From Firmicutes bacterium ADurb.Bin182 (GTDB lineage Bacteria; Bacillota; Clostridia; Christensenellales; CAG-138), in NCBI GenBank assembly GCA_002070205.1, contig MWCU01000061.1, positions 1-63,400 on the forward strand: a DNA stretch of 63,400 nucleotides. Reading direction: 5' to 3'. Below the pieces are notes generated by a model. The model saw nothing but the letters and a program-made list of their open reading frames with translations, made no database searches and had not been told where the DNA came from. Within the stretch, counting starts at the first letter, position 1, and each line of letters begins with the position of its first letter. The translations under genes and the position numbers were made by a program. Of the stretch, positions 34,003-43,414 are shown in pieces.

Positions 34003-36159
34003 ATGGCAAAAAAACATGAGTCAAACCGGAACAGAGTCAAGCCGCTGTCCGTTATCATGCTGATATTGGCGGCGGTCATAACGCTTGGCTGCGCGGTTAC
34101 GGCGCTGACTCCCGATCTCTATGACATTGGCTTGGGTTCCGTCGCGGAAGAAACGATTTATGCGCCAAGGGACATAACCGACCTTACGACTACGAACGCG
34201 CTGAAGGAAAACGCCCGAAAGAGCGTTCCCGATATATACAGGGTGGATAAGCAGCGCGCGGACAGGCTCTATTCTGACGCCGCTCTGTTTTTTGAAAACG
34301 TAAAGGATACAAGGACCGAATCTGAAAAGATAAGGGCCGAAATGGCCGCGGCGGGAACGCTTGCGGTACCTGAAGCGGGTGAGCTGACAGAGGATCAATG
34401 GAGGCGCGTCGTTTCGGGCGAAGAGCTCGTGCGGTTAAAGGGAATCCTGGGGACGGAACCCGAGCTCGATGACGAAACTGTATATTTTTTGCTTTCAGTC
34501 AACGAGAATGAGCTTTTGCGGCTTAAAGAGATCATCCTTCCCAAACTTCATACGGCGCTTAACAACGTGCTGTCGGAGGATGCGGTCGCATCCACAAAAA
34601 GCGCGTTTGTGAATGAATTGAATGCGACGAGTTTATCCGACAAGCTTAAAAAGCTCGGAGAAGCGGTTATCGAAAGCTTTTTGCAGGCGACTTATACAGT
34701 GGATCTCCAGGCTACCGAGCAGGCGAGAAATCAGGCTGCGAATGCCGTTTCGCCGGTCGTGATAAAACGCGGCGAAATAATAGTCGAAAAGGGAGCCAAA
34801 GTCAGCCAGCCGCAGCTCAACATGCTGCTTGAGCTGGAAATGGTGAGGCAGGACTATACCAATACAAATCTCTATATAGGCTCCTCGGTATATGTTTTGA
34901 TGATATTCACGGGCTTCGGATTATACTTGATCCTGTTCGAGCGCAAAGTGCTTGACAGCGTAAACAGCTCGGTTATTGTAAGCATCGCGATAATAATCAC
35001 GATGCTTCTCGCCCTGCTCGCCAACAGGTTCGATTCGAGGATAACTCCGGGCCTGATAGCGGTCATAATAACTTCGCTGCTGGTATCGGAAAGGGCGGCT
35101 CTCGCTGCGGGCGCAGTCATGGCATTGTGCATCGGGCTTATCGCGGGCGGGCGGGGAACCTCCATACTGTCATTTGATTCGGCTGTAATGACAGCCTCGA
35201 TGCTGGCGAGCTCATCCGCCGCCGTGTTTAAGCTCAAAGGCGCGCGCAAGCGAAGCTCCGTAATAGTAGCCGGCGTTACCGGCGGCGGAGCCGCGGCGCT
35301 CGTTATCGCTGCGGTCTATATAATGCTCGAAAGACCTGCCTTGCAGATACTCGCGGATGCGGGCAAAGCTATGGGAAGCGACGCCGTTGCCGCTGTGCTT
35401 TGCGCGGGAACCCTGACGGTATGGGAGAATATTTTCGACGTCGCGACCGCAGCCCGCCTTACGGAGCTTTCCTCCGCATCGCACCCTCTTTTAAAGCAAC
35501 TGATGACGGAGGCTCCCGGAACGTATCATCACAGCGTAATGACCGCTCAGCTGGCCGAAGCTGCGGCGGAGCGGATAGGAGCGGATTCGCTGCTTGCGAT
35601 GGTCGGGGCAACGTATCACGACGTCGGCAAACTGCGCCGGCCCCTATATTTCAGGGAAAACCAAAAGCCCGATGAAAACGTGCACGATTTAATGACGCCC
35701 GAGGAGAGCGCTGCCGCCATAATATCGCATCAAAAGGACGGGGTAAGTTTTCTGCACAAGCATAAGCTCCCTTCCGCGGTCATAAGGATCTCGCATGAAC
35801 ATCACGGAAATTCGCTCGTATCCTATTTTTACCACAAAGCATTGACCGAATCCGAAGGAAAGCCCGTCAATATAAAAGCCTTCCGCTATCCCGGTTCGCG
35901 TCCCACCACCAAGGAGAGCGCGATCGTTATGCTTTCGGATTGCTGCGAGGCTTCAGTAAGGTCGCTCAAGGATAAAACGAGGGAATCGGTGGAGGAAATG
36001 GTTCATAAGGTAATAAAGGGAGCGCTGGAAGGCGGCCAGCTGAACAATTCTCCTCTCACACTGTTCGAATTGGAAGAGGTTGAAAGCAGCTTCCTTCGCA
36101 CTCTGTATTCTTTGATGCATGAACGTATTGAATATCCTGATACGGAAAAGGCAGAGTAA
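34003..36159 (+). CDS. pgpH: 7TM-HD phosphohydrolase, cyclic-di-AMP phosphodiesterase PgpH
   Basis: 718 residues. An N-terminal membrane anchor, a large extracellular 7TMR-HDED domain (about 50-285), seven membrane helices (about 290-460), and a cytoplasmic HD domain: APGTYHHSVMTAQLAEAAA, VGATYHDVGKLRRP, HEHHGNSLVSYFYHKAL. It cleaves cyclic-di-AMP, the osmotic and wall-stress messenger. The ATG at 34003 follows GGAAGGTG; a GTG at 33997 is possible. Confidence 0.94.
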   Translation: MAKKHESNRNRVKPLSVIMLILAAVITLGCAVTALTPDLYDIGLGSVAEETIYAPRDITDLTTTNALKENARKSVPDIYRVDKQRADRLYSDAALFFENVKDTRTESEKIRAEMAAAGTLAVPEAGELTEDQWRRVVSGEELVRLKGILGTEPELDDETVYFLLSVNENELLRLKEIILPKLHTALNNVLSEDAVASTKSAFVNELNATSLSDKLKKLGEAVIESFLQATYTVDLQATEQARNQAANAVSPVVIKRGEIIVEKGAKVSQPQLNMLLELEMVRQDYTNTNLYIGSSVYVLMIFTGFGLYLILFERKVLDSVNSSVIVSIAIIITMLLALLANRFDSRITPGLIAVIITSLLVSERAALAAGAVMALCIGLIAGGRGTSILSFDSAVMTASMLASSSAAVFKLKGARKRSSVIVAGVTGGGAAALVIAAVYIMLERPALQILADAGKAMGSDAVAAVLCAGTLTVWENIFDVATAARLTELSSASHPLLKQLMTEAPGTYHHSVMTAQLAEAAAERIGADSLLAMVGATYHDVGKLRRPLYFRENQKPDENVHDLMTPEESAAAIISHQKDGVSFLHKHKLPSAVIRISHEHHGNSLVSYFYHKALTESEGKPVNIKAFRYPGSRPTTKESAIVMLSDCCEASVRSLKDKTRESVEEMVHKVIKGALEGGQLNNSPLTLFELEEVESSFLRTLYSLMHERIEYPDTEKAE

Positions 36160-36164
36160 TACAT

Positions 36165-36605
36165 ATGATCGAGTTGATTGACGAAAAACGGCTGCTGAGC
36201 AAAGAATCAAGGGACGCCGTTCTGACAGCCGCCCGGGCTGCCCTGACATATGTGAAAAGGAGCGGCGATATCAATATTGCTATCGTTTCGGACGAGAGGA
36301 TGCGCAAAATGAACCGCGACTTTCGGGATGTCGATTCCGTTACCGACGTGCTTAGTTTTCCCGCATGGGAAGGGCATCCGTCAGCAGTCTTCGCATACGG
36401 CTTTTTGGGAGACATCGCAATAAACAGGGACGCTGTCTTTAGGCAGGCGGAAGAATACGGCCATAGTGCGGAGAGGGAGCTTTGCTTTCTTGCGGTTCAC
36501 GGGACGCTGCATCTGTTGGGCTTCGATCACTCAGATGCGGAGGAAGAAGCCGAGATGTTCAAAAAGCAGAAAGAAATTCTTGATTGGATAGGAATGAAAC
36601 GATGA
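36165..36605 (+). CDS. ybeY: Endoribonuclease YbeY
   Basis: 146 residues. The zinc site HGTLHLLGFDHSD (H-G-x-L-H-L-x-G-x-D-H) is intact, preceded by VTDVLSFP and GDIAIN. YbeY matures 16S rRNA 3' ends and takes part in ribosome quality control. Its stop overlaps the cdd start. Confidence 0.95.
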   Translation: MIELIDEKRLLSKESRDAVLTAARAALTYVKRSGDINIAIVSDERMRKMNRDFRDVDSVTDVLSFPAWEGHPSAVFAYGFLGDIAINRDAVFRQAEEYGHSAERELCFLAVHGTLHLLGFDHSDAEEEAEMFKKQKEILDWIGMKR

Positions 36606-37018
36606 AACAGATCCATGAGTCCGAGATAAAAAATTTGATCAAAATGGCTTTTGAGGCAAAAGAAAGGGCGTATGTGCCTTATTCCGGCTTCAGGGTCGGC
36701 GCGTGCCTCAAGGCGTCATCCGGAGCGTATTATCCGGGCTGCAATATTGAGAACGCTGCATATTCTCCCACAAACTGCGCCGAACGCACGGCTTTGTTCA
36801 GGGCGGTATACGAAGGGGAGAGGGAATTCGATGCGATAGCCATAGCATCCGACAGCGGCAATTTTACGTTTCCCTGCGGCGTATGCCGTCAGGCGCTTGC
36901 GGAATTTTGCGGCGCCGATATGCCGGTCATATGCACTGACCCGAAGGGACAGTATAAAATTACGACTCTCGGAGAACTTCTTCCCAATGCATTTCTGCCC
37001 AAGGACCTCGATATATGA
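36602..37018 (+). CDS. cdd: Cytidine deaminase
   Basis: 138 residues. YVPYSGFRVGACLKA, CNIENAAYSPTNCAERTALF (zinc Cys plus catalytic Glu) and PCGVCRQALAEF (the other two zinc Cys) are diagnostic. It deaminates cytidine and deoxycytidine in pyrimidine salvage. The ATG at 36602 overlaps the ybeY stop. The diacylglycerol kinase gene dgkA, found between ybeY and cdd in Bacillus, is absent. Confidence 0.95.
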   Translation: MKQIHESEIKNLIKMAFEAKERAYVPYSGFRVGACLKASSGAYYPGCNIENAAYSPTNCAERTALFRAVYEGEREFDAIAIASDSGNFTFPCGVCRQALAEFCGADMPVICTDPKGQYKITTLGELLPNAFLPKDLDI

Positions 37019-37905
37019 TAAAACAAGGGCATCTTTCCGGGTTTGTTTCGATAATCGGTTCGCCCAATGTCGGAAAATCAACATTGCTCAACAGTTTGAT
37101 AGGGCAGAAAATATCCATCGTAAGCGAAAGAGCGCAGACGACGCGAAACCGCATTTTAGGAGTTCTGACCCGGGACGGGTATCAGATAGTTTTTATGGAT
37201 ACGCCCGGTATAACGGTTCCCAGGAACCGTTTGGGCGAGTATATGCTGAAAACATCTTATGACGCTCTCAATGAGGTTGACGCGATACTTTTTATGACGG
37301 ACGCCGCAGCCGGAATAAGGGAAAAGGACGAGGCGATAATAGAAAAGCTGAAAACGGTCAAAGCTCCGGTGATTGCGGCGGTGAACAAAACGGATATTGC
37401 CTCCGCACTCAGCGTGCAAACATGCGAAAAGAGGCTTTCAAGTGAACCCTTTATCCGAAACATCGTAAAAACAAGCGCCAGGGACGGCTCCGGCCTTGAG
37501 GAGCTTGTCGGGCTTATTCGCTCGCTTCTTCCGGAAGGTCCCCTGTATTTCCCCGAGGATATGGTCACGGACCGGCCGGAACGCCTTATCTGTTCCGAGC
37601 TTATACGGGAAAAAGCCCTTGAGTATCTGCGCGAAGAGGTGCCTCACGGCGTCGGGGTTGAAACGGAAAAAATCGAGTACCGGGAGAAGATCACCGATGT
37701 GTTTGCGGTAATTTATTGCGAGCGCGAGTCGCATAAGGGGATTTTGATAGGCAAACGCGGTTCCATGCTCGGGCTTATCGGTGCTGAAGCCCGCAAAGAG
37801 ATGGAACGGATGTTCGGAACGAAAGTCAACCTTCAGCTCCGTGTGAAAGTAAAAGAGGGCTGGCGAAACAATGTTTCAGCGCTGAAGGAGATGGGCTATG
37901 AATGA
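37015..37905 (+). CDS. era: GTPase Era
   Basis: 296 residues. G1 is GSPNVGKSTL, G2 lies in AQTTRNRI, G3 is DTPGI, G4 is NKTD. The C-terminal KH domain has the GKRGSMLGLIGAEARKEME pattern that binds the 16S rRNA 3' end. It is required for 30S assembly. Its start overlaps the cdd stop (ATGA). Confidence 0.96.
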   Translation: MIKQGHLSGFVSIIGSPNVGKSTLLNSLIGQKISIVSERAQTTRNRILGVLTRDGYQIVFMDTPGITVPRNRLGEYMLKTSYDALNEVDAILFMTDAAAGIREKDEAIIEKLKTVKAPVIAAVNKTDIASALSVQTCEKRLSSEPFIRNIVKTSARDGSGLEELVGLIRSLLPEGPLYFPEDMVTDRPERLICSELIREKALEYLREEVPHGVGVETEKIEYREKITDVFAVIYCERESHKGILIGKRGSMLGLIGAEARKEMERMFGTKVNLQLRVKVKEGWRNNVSALKEMGYE

Positions 37906-37950
37906 CGGGCAGAGGTTTTTTGCCGGCAGGTGGGCGCTTTAAAATCAAAA

Positions 37951-37971
37951 GGAGCAAGGCTCGCTTGCTCC
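37951..37971. terminator. Hairpin between era and the yqzL-like gene
   Basis: GGAGCAAG-GCTCG-CTTGCTCC. On the minus strand it is followed by TTTTG, so it mainly terminates the yqzL-like gene. Confidence 0.6.
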
Positions 37972-37996
37972 GAGGATATGTCAGGTATAAAACCCT

Positions 37997-38128
37997 TTAA
38001 AGATCTTTGCCGTTCCCGGTTCTTTCCTTTATCGCCCGGTAAAGAATATATGCGCCGATCTCTCCGGTTTTCGAGAATGCTTTCCATGCCTGCTGTTCGA
38101 TATGCCTGTTTATTTTCGTTTCATCCAT
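37997..38128 (-). CDS. YqzL-family small protein in reverse orientation
   Basis: 43 residues from an ATG at 38128 that follows AAAGGAG at good spacing. The core reads AWKAFSKTGEIGAYILYRAI, which fits the YqzL pattern (Trp, Phe, Thr-Gly, Tyr-Leu-Leu-Tyr type helix). In Bacillus yqzL lies between era and recO on the same strand; here it sits in the same gap but on the opposite strand. Its function is unknown. Confidence 0.62.
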   Translation of the reverse strand: MDETKINRHIEQQAWKAFSKTGEIGAYILYRAIKERTGNGKDL

Positions 38129-38261
38129 GAGAATTGTACTCCTTTGATGATTTTTTGAACATAGATTAGTATTGCACAAAAACCTGAGGCGCATGAAACC
38201 ATTTGCTGGGTTCGGCCAAAGCGGACCGCATCATTCAGCCGCCGTAAATCGTGGGGTGCCG

Positions 38262-39005
38262 ATGCAGAACAAAACGCTCACCGCCATAGTCACACACTAT
38301 GTAAACTATCGCGAAAGCGACAGGATACTGACGCTTTTTTCGCTGCAATCGGGCAGGGCGGACGTTAAAGCCGAGGGCTGCAGAAGACCTAAAAGCAGGC
38401 TTCTTACCGCGTCGCAGCCGTTTGTTTACGGCGAATTCGTCCTGTTTAAAAGCAGAGGCAAGTATTCGCTCAATTCCTGCGAGGTTCGCGAAAGCTTTTA
38501 TCCTATCAGGGACGACTACGACAAATTCGCGGCAGGTTCGGCTATGCTGTCGCTTTGCAACGAAGCGGTTCAGCCCGAGGAACCGAACGAGCCTCTGTTT
38601 TCTTTGCTTTACCATTCATTGAGCTTTCTTTCTTACGGCAGCATAGACGCACAGGATCTGATGATTTGTTTTCTGATAAGGTACTTGAATATCATCGGCT
38701 TTTGCCCTTCCGTAACAAAGTGCGCGAACTGCGGGAAGGACGTGAGGACTGAATCGAATATTGCGTTTTCTCCTGAGGCGGGCGGAGCTTTATGCGCTCT
38801 TTGTTCTTTTCGCGCCGAGCCCATATCCTCCTTGGCTTTGGAAGCCATGCGCAGGATAATCCTTCTCGACGATAAATCCATCGACAGGGTACGCCTTCCG
38901 GAAAAGGCAAAAACGCAGCTTTGGCCTCATCTTTTATCTTATGTGCGCCATGTTCTGGGCCATCCCGTAAAATCGTTGACCATCCTAAGCGAGCATCTTA
39001 AATGA
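38262..39005 (+). CDS. recO: DNA repair protein RecO
   Basis: 247 residues. The N-terminal OB fold starts TLTAIVTHYVNYRESDRILTLFS and contains AEGCRRPKS and FVYGEFVLFKSRGKYSLNSCE. The C-terminal helical half holds a four-cysteine zinc site (CANCGKD and CALC). RecO helps load RecA on SSB-coated DNA in RecFOR repair. The ATG at 38262 follows GGGGTG; the longer frame has no ribosome site. Confidence 0.93.
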   Translation: MQNKTLTAIVTHYVNYRESDRILTLFSLQSGRADVKAEGCRRPKSRLLTASQPFVYGEFVLFKSRGKYSLNSCEVRESFYPIRDDYDKFAAGSAMLSLCNEAVQPEEPNEPLFSLLYHSLSFLSYGSIDAQDLMICFLIRYLNIIGFCPSVTKCANCGKDVRTESNIAFSPEAGGALCALCSFRAEPISSLALEAMRRIILLDDKSIDRVRLPEKAKTQLWPHLLSYVRHVLGHPVKSLTILSEHLK

Positions 39006-39025
39006 AATTTGAGAATTAATTTGTT

Positions 39026-39049
39026 CCCGTGATAATTTTCGGGTTTTTT
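39026..39049 (+). terminator. Weak terminator after recO
   Basis: A short CCCG/CGGG stem with a 10-base loop is followed by six T residues. Confidence 0.45.
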
Positions 39050-39081
39050 GCAAGTTTTTATTCAACAACCCCATAAAACGA

Positions 39082-39110
39082 TTGAAATTGGGAGCTGCAG
39101 CCATTATAAT
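39082..39110 (+). promoter_or_regulatory. Promoter of ppdK
   Basis: TTGAAA, a 17-base spacer and TATAAT, 82 bases before the ppdK start. Confidence 0.75.
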
Positions 39111-39192
39111 ACTGTGGTTGGACGGGAAGAATTAAACAGTCCGTTTTTTATGCAATATTTAGATATTGAATATACGTTTGGAGGGAAAACGA

Positions 39193-41820
39193 ATGACGCA
39201 CAAATATGTATACCTTTTTAATGAAGGCAATGCCGAAATGAGAAACCTTCTCGGCGGCAAAGGCGCAAACCTTGCGGAAATGACCGCGCTCGGCCTGCCG
39301 GTGCCCTATGGCTTTACCGTGACCACCGAGGCATGCACTCGTTATTATGCGGACAATAAAGCCATCTCGGATGATATAGCTGAGCAGATATATGACGCGC
39401 TTTCCAAAACGGAAGCAGCTGCCGGAAAGAAGTTCGCCGGTGCGGAAAACCCGCTTCTCGTTTCCGTGCGTTCCGGAGCAAGGGCGTCAATGCCCGGAAT
39501 GATGGATACCATATTAAACCTCGGGCTCAACGATGAAACCGTTAAAGGCCTTGCGAAGCTGACCGGCAATGAGCGTTTTGCATATGACAGCTACAGAAGA
39601 TTTATCCAGATGTTTTCCGACGTAGTCATGGAGGTGGAAAAGGCAAAATTCGACTCCATATTCGACAGTGTCAAGAAGCAGAACAACTGCACTCTGGATA
39701 CCGAGCTGAATGCGGAGCATCTTAAGCAGGTCGTAGCGATGTATAAAGAACTCTATGTTCGCGAAAAGGGAAGTCCTTTCCCGCAGGACCCGAGGGTCCA
39801 GCTGATGGAGGCCGTTAAAGCTGTATTCAGGTCATGGGACAACGAGCGCGCCATAGTATACCGCAGGATGAACGATATACCGTCGGACTGGGGTACCGCA
39901 GTAAACGTTCAGTCAATGGTATTCGGAAATATGGGCAACGACTCCGGCACGGGCGTCGCGTTCACGCGCAACCCTTCAACCGGAGAGCGCAAGCTTTACG
40001 GGGAATTCCTAATGAACGCGCAGGGCGAGGACGTCGTCGCAGGCATCAGAACGCCCATGCCCATCAGCGAACTGGAGCAGACACAGCCGCAAGTTTATAA
40101 GGAATTTGTGAAAATCGCCGAAATTCTGGAAAAACACTACCGCGATATGCAGGACATGGAGTTCACTATAGAGCGCGGCAAGCTTTTTATGCTTCAGACC
40201 AGAAACGGCAAGCGCACTGCCGCAGCCGCTCTCAGGATAGCCGTTGATCTTGTCAATGAAGGAATGATCACAAAGAAAGAAGCGCTGCTTAAAATCGATC
40301 CCAAGAGTCTCGACGCGCTGCTGCATCCGACATTTGAGCCGGAGTCCCTGAAAAAAGCGAAGCCCGTTGCAAAGGGATTGCCCGCTTCTCCGGGAGCGGC
40401 AAGCGGAAAGATATACTTTTTCGCGGAGGACGCTATAGAGGCTTCAAAGCGCGGCGAGAAAGTCGTTCTTGTCAGGCTTGAAACAAGCCCCGAAGACATA
40501 GAAGGCATGTATGCTTCTCAGGGCATATTGACCGCAAGAGGAGGCATGACATCCCATGCGGCTGTAGTCGCAAGGGGAATGGGAACATGCTGCGTCGCGG
40601 GCTGCAGCGAAATATCGGTGAACGAGAAAGGCCGCTTTTTCACAACCAAAGACGGCAAGGAATTCAGGCAGGGCGACGAGGTGTCGCTGGACGGTTCAAC
40701 GGGTTTTGTTTACGGGAGCGCGTTGCCCACCGTTGAAGCGCAGGTTTCCGGCAACTTTGCAACCGTCATGCAATGGGCGGATGAAATGCGCACACTCAAG
40801 GTCAGGACCAATGCGGACAATCCGCACGACGCGGCCGTGGCTGTCGGGTTCGGAGCGGAGGGGATCGGTCTGTGCCGTACGGAGCATATGTTCTTCAACG
40901 AGGACAGGATTCCCAGCATGCGCGAAATGATCGTTTCCAAGGATGAAAAATCCCGCCGCCGCGCTTTGGACAAGCTGCTGCCCATGCAGCGCGAAGACTT
41001 TATAGGCATATATAAAGCGATGGGCGGATTCCCGGTTACGATAAGATTCCTCGATCCTCCTTTGCACGAGTTCCTGCCGCAGGAGGATGAGGACATTGCT
41101 TCTCTTGCAAAAGAAATGGGTCTGACGTTCGAGGAGCTCAAAAAAACAGTTGCCGAGCTTCACGAGTTCAATCCGATGATGGGGCACAGGGGCTGCAGGC
41201 TTACGGTGACTTATCCGGAAATTGCCGAAATGCAGACGCGCGCCGTAATCGAGGCCGCCATAGAGGTGAGCCGCGAGACGAAAAAGGCGATCAAGCCCGA
41301 AATAATGATCCCGCTTGTCGGAGAAGCCAAGGAATTTGAATTCGTTAAGAAAATCGTTGATGAGACCGCGAAGAAGGTCATGGAAGAGCAGGGCTTCAAA
41401 ATAGAATACTTGGTGGGCACCATGATCGAGATCCCGAGGGCCGCTTTGACTGCGGACAGGATCGCAAAGACTGCGGAATTCTTCTCGTTCGGCACAAACG
41501 ATCTGTCCCAAATGACTTTCGGATTCTCGCGCGACGATGCTGGGAAATTCCTGGACGAATACTATAAGAAAAAGATATTCGAACAGGATCCGTTCGCAAG
41601 GGTGGACAGGGAAGGCGTCGGAAAACTGATGGAAATGGCGGTCACTCTCGGAAAGCAAGTCCGCCCGGACATCAAGCTCGGCATATGCGGAGAGCACGGC
41701 GGAGACCCGTCTTCAGTTGAATTCTGTCATAAGATAGGTCTGAATTACGTTTCCTGCTCACCGTTCCGCGTACCTATCGCGAGGCTCGCGGCGGCGCAGG
41801 CAGCGATCCAAGCAAAGTAA
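39193..41820 (+). CDS. ppdK: Pyruvate, phosphate dikinase
   Basis: 875 residues, the normal length. The N-terminal ATP-grasp domain starts YLFNEGNAEMRNLLGGKGANLAEM, and the phospho-histidine domain has GGMTSHAAVVARGMGTCCV. The C-terminal PEP-binding barrel ends with the catalytic GICGEHGGDPSSV and YVSCSPFRVPIARLAAAQA. It interconverts pyruvate + ATP + Pi and PEP + AMP + PPi, the usual PPi-linked glycolytic or gluconeogenic step in Clostridia. The ATG at 39193 follows GGAGGG. It has its own promoter and terminator. Confidence 0.97.
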   Translation: MTHKYVYLFNEGNAEMRNLLGGKGANLAEMTALGLPVPYGFTVTTEACTRYYADNKAISDDIAEQIYDALSKTEAAAGKKFAGAENPLLVSVRSGARASMPGMMDTILNLGLNDETVKGLAKLTGNERFAYDSYRRFIQMFSDVVMEVEKAKFDSIFDSVKKQNNCTLDTELNAEHLKQVVAMYKELYVREKGSPFPQDPRVQLMEAVKAVFRSWDNERAIVYRRMNDIPSDWGTAVNVQSMVFGNMGNDSGTGVAFTRNPSTGERKLYGEFLMNAQGEDVVAGIRTPMPISELEQTQPQVYKEFVKIAEILEKHYRDMQDMEFTIERGKLFMLQTRNGKRTAAAALRIAVDLVNEGMITKKEALLKIDPKSLDALLHPTFEPESLKKAKPVAKGLPASPGAASGKIYFFAEDAIEASKRGEKVVLVRLETSPEDIEGMYASQGILTARGGMTSHAAVVARGMGTCCVAGCSEISVNEKGRFFTTKDGKEFRQGDEVSLDGSTGFVYGSALPTVEAQVSGNFATVMQWADEMRTLKVRTNADNPHDAAVAVGFGAEGIGLCRTEHMFFNEDRIPSMREMIVSKDEKSRRRALDKLLPMQREDFIGIYKAMGGFPVTIRFLDPPLHEFLPQEDEDIASLAKEMGLTFEELKKTVAELHEFNPMMGHRGCRLTVTYPEIAEMQTRAVIEAAIEVSRETKKAIKPEIMIPLVGEAKEFEFVKKIVDETAKKVMEEQGFKIEYLVGTMIEIPRAALTADRIAKTAEFFSFGTNDLSQMTFGFSRDDAGKFLDEYYKKKIFEQDPFARVDREGVGKLMEMAVTLGKQVRPDIKLGICGEHGGDPSSVEFCHKIGLNYVSCSPFRVPIARLAAAQAAIQAK

Positions 41821-41890
41821 CGCTGAGTTAAGCGCAGGAAATACGGCGAGTACCGCGCAGCAACCGTTCAAGAGAGTGTATACATACCAT

Positions 41891-41940
41891 AAAAATAGGG
41901 CTCCGGCATATGGAATTTTGACTGCCGGCGCCTTATTTTT
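41891..41940 (+). terminator. Terminator after ppdK
   Basis: AAAAATAGGGCTCCGGC pairs with GCCGGCGCCTTATTTTT (small imperfections) around an approximately 16-base loop. Confidence 0.85.
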
Positions 41941-41998
41941 GCAATCTTGTACAAGAAGCAAGAAAAAAGTTACGGCATAAGAAATCTGCGGATGCTCA

Positions 41999-42028
41999 TT
42001 GACATGTCTATAACGGCAATGATAATAT
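41999..42028 (+). promoter_or_regulatory. Probable promoter of the 42077 lipoprotein gene
   Basis: TTGACA, an 18-base spacer and TAATAT, 48 bases before the start. Confidence 0.55.
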
Positions 42029-42076
42029 ACCCATGGATATTCTGCCAAATCTCATTGAGTAATTGAAGGTGCGATT

Positions 42077-42751
42077 ATGTTAAAAGCTTTTAGAAATGCG
42101 TTATTTCTGATTGTGGCCGCCGTTATGCTTTTTCTTTCAGGCTGCCAAAGCGGGAGCAAGCTCATTTCGGGCAAATGGCTCAGCATCAGCCCTTACATGT
42201 CCGTAATTGAGTTTGACGGTGAGGACCGGATATCATATTATATCCAATCATACGATTACAGTATTAACAGCCGCGGTTCGGGAAAATACGAGCTTAAAGG
42301 CAGTGCCGTGGATATAAAGACAGGAAGCGGAAACTGGACATTCAATATCGATAAGATCGATGCGGATCGAATGACGCTGGATCTCAATTTCGGAGCCGAT
42401 CCTTCACATTACATAAAGTGCAAAGTTAAAAATGAAGATCTGATCGGAAAATGGAAGTGGCAAACGGACGGCACGAGGTTTTTCCATAATGGATTGGCAG
42501 GAAAGCATGTGGAAGTATCAATAGAATTTCATGAAGATTGCACGTTCACCTATTCGGCGGACAACTCATATCGCGGTGAAGGAACGTTTACGTTTTCGGA
42601 TGAGGATAACGTGATCATTGTGCACAGCCCGACAAAAGACAATACTCGCTACGGAACGGTGAGCGGCTTTTTTTCAATCGTTGAAATCGACGGCAGCAAG
42701 ATGACAATACAAAACACGGATGATACAAGAGATGAGCTTATCAGGGAATAG
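42077..42751 (+). CDS. Hypothetical lipoprotein
   Basis: 224 residues. A lipoprotein signal ends LFLSGC (Cys about residue 23). The rest is beta-rich with two related units: GKWLSISPYMSVIEFDGEDR at about 32-51 and GKWKWQTDGTRFF followed by VSIEFHEDCTFTYS at about 130-165. Each has a Gly-Lys-Trp start like lipocalin-like or DUF5640-type domains. It should be anchored on the outer face of the membrane. The function is unknown. The ribosome site is AAGGTG; it has its own terminator. Confidence 0.75.
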   Translation: MLKAFRNALFLIVAAVMLFLSGCQSGSKLISGKWLSISPYMSVIEFDGEDRISYYIQSYDYSINSRGSGKYELKGSAVDIKTGSGNWTFNIDKIDADRMTLDLNFGADPSHYIKCKVKNEDLIGKWKWQTDGTRFFHNGLAGKHVEVSIEFHEDCTFTYSADNSYRGEGTFTFSDEDNVIIVHSPTKDNTRYGTVSGFFSIVEIDGSKMTIQNTDDTRDELIRE

Positions 42752-42769
42752 GATCAGGTTGCAATAATG

Positions 42770-42797
42770 AAAAAACCGCAGTGCTTGCGGTTTTTTT
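42770..42797 (+). terminator. Terminator after the lipoprotein gene
   Basis: AACCGCA-GTGCT-TGCGGTT inside A and T runs. Confidence 0.9.
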
Positions 42798-42830
42798 GTT
42801 CGCTGCTTTTGTCTTGTGATCCTTATGCGC

Positions 42831-42859
42831 TTGAAAGGCATCTTTCGGGATGCTATATT
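42831..42859 (+). promoter_or_regulatory. Promoter of mscL
   Basis: TTGAAA, a 17-base spacer and TATATT with an upstream TG (extended -10). Confidence 0.7.
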
Positions 42860-42889
42860 GTATATATCAATGAACGGAGTGATAATCGA

Positions 42890-43360
42890 ATGTGGAAGGA
42901 ATTCAGGGATTTCGTATTTCGCGGGAATGTTTTGGATCTCGCTGTCGGCGTTATGATAGGCGCCGCTTTTTCAAAGATCGTAACATCGCTTGTGAACGAT
43001 ATTTTCATGCCGGTCCTGGGTCTTTTGATGGGCAGGCTGGATACCGGCGCGCTGTTTTTCGCTCTTGACGGAGGGCACTATGAGACTGTCGCCGAAGCTC
43101 AGGCAAGCGGCGCCGCTACGCTCAATTACGGCATGTTTCTTTCGGCCGTGCTGGATTTTTTTCTGATGGCGGTCTGCGTTTTCATAATCGTCAAGCTTAT
43201 AAATAAGCTTCGAAACCTGAAAAAGAAACCGCCTGCCGAGACTTCCGCCTCTGAGCGCAACTGCCCTTATTGCAGGCAGAAAATTGCTTCTGACGCCTCA
43301 CGCTGTCCGTATTGCACGTCAAAGCTTGAACTGTCCGGTGAAGGAACCGATACGCTATAA
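42890..43360 (+). CDS. mscL: Large-conductance mechanosensitive channel with C-terminal zinc ribbon
   Basis: 156 residues from the ATG at 42890 (ACGGAGTG upstream). FRDFVFRGNVLDLAVGVMIG is the amphipathic N-terminus plus the pore helix TM1. TM2 is MFLSAVLDFFLMAVCVFIIV. After the usual cytoplasmic helix there is an added pair of CPYC motifs (CPYCRQKIASDASRCPYC, about 125-142), a zinc-ribbon tail. MscL releases solutes on osmotic downshock. The tail may bind metal or assist assembly; its role is unknown. Confidence 0.93.
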   Translation: MWKEFRDFVFRGNVLDLAVGVMIGAAFSKIVTSLVNDIFMPVLGLLMGRLDTGALFFALDGGHYETVAEAQASGAATLNYGMFLSAVLDFFLMAVCVFIIVKLINKLRNLKKKPPAETSASERNCPYCRQKIASDASRCPYCTSKLELSGEGTDTL

Positions 43361-43414
43361 TCACGGTCCGAATTTCGGATGAGATATTTGAGAATGAAAG
43401 GAAAGCTGCTGAAT

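Noticed and set aside
40696..41697. Long minus-strand open frame inside ppdK
   Set aside because: It mirrors the codon bias of the plus-strand enzyme and shows no family motif or ribosome site.
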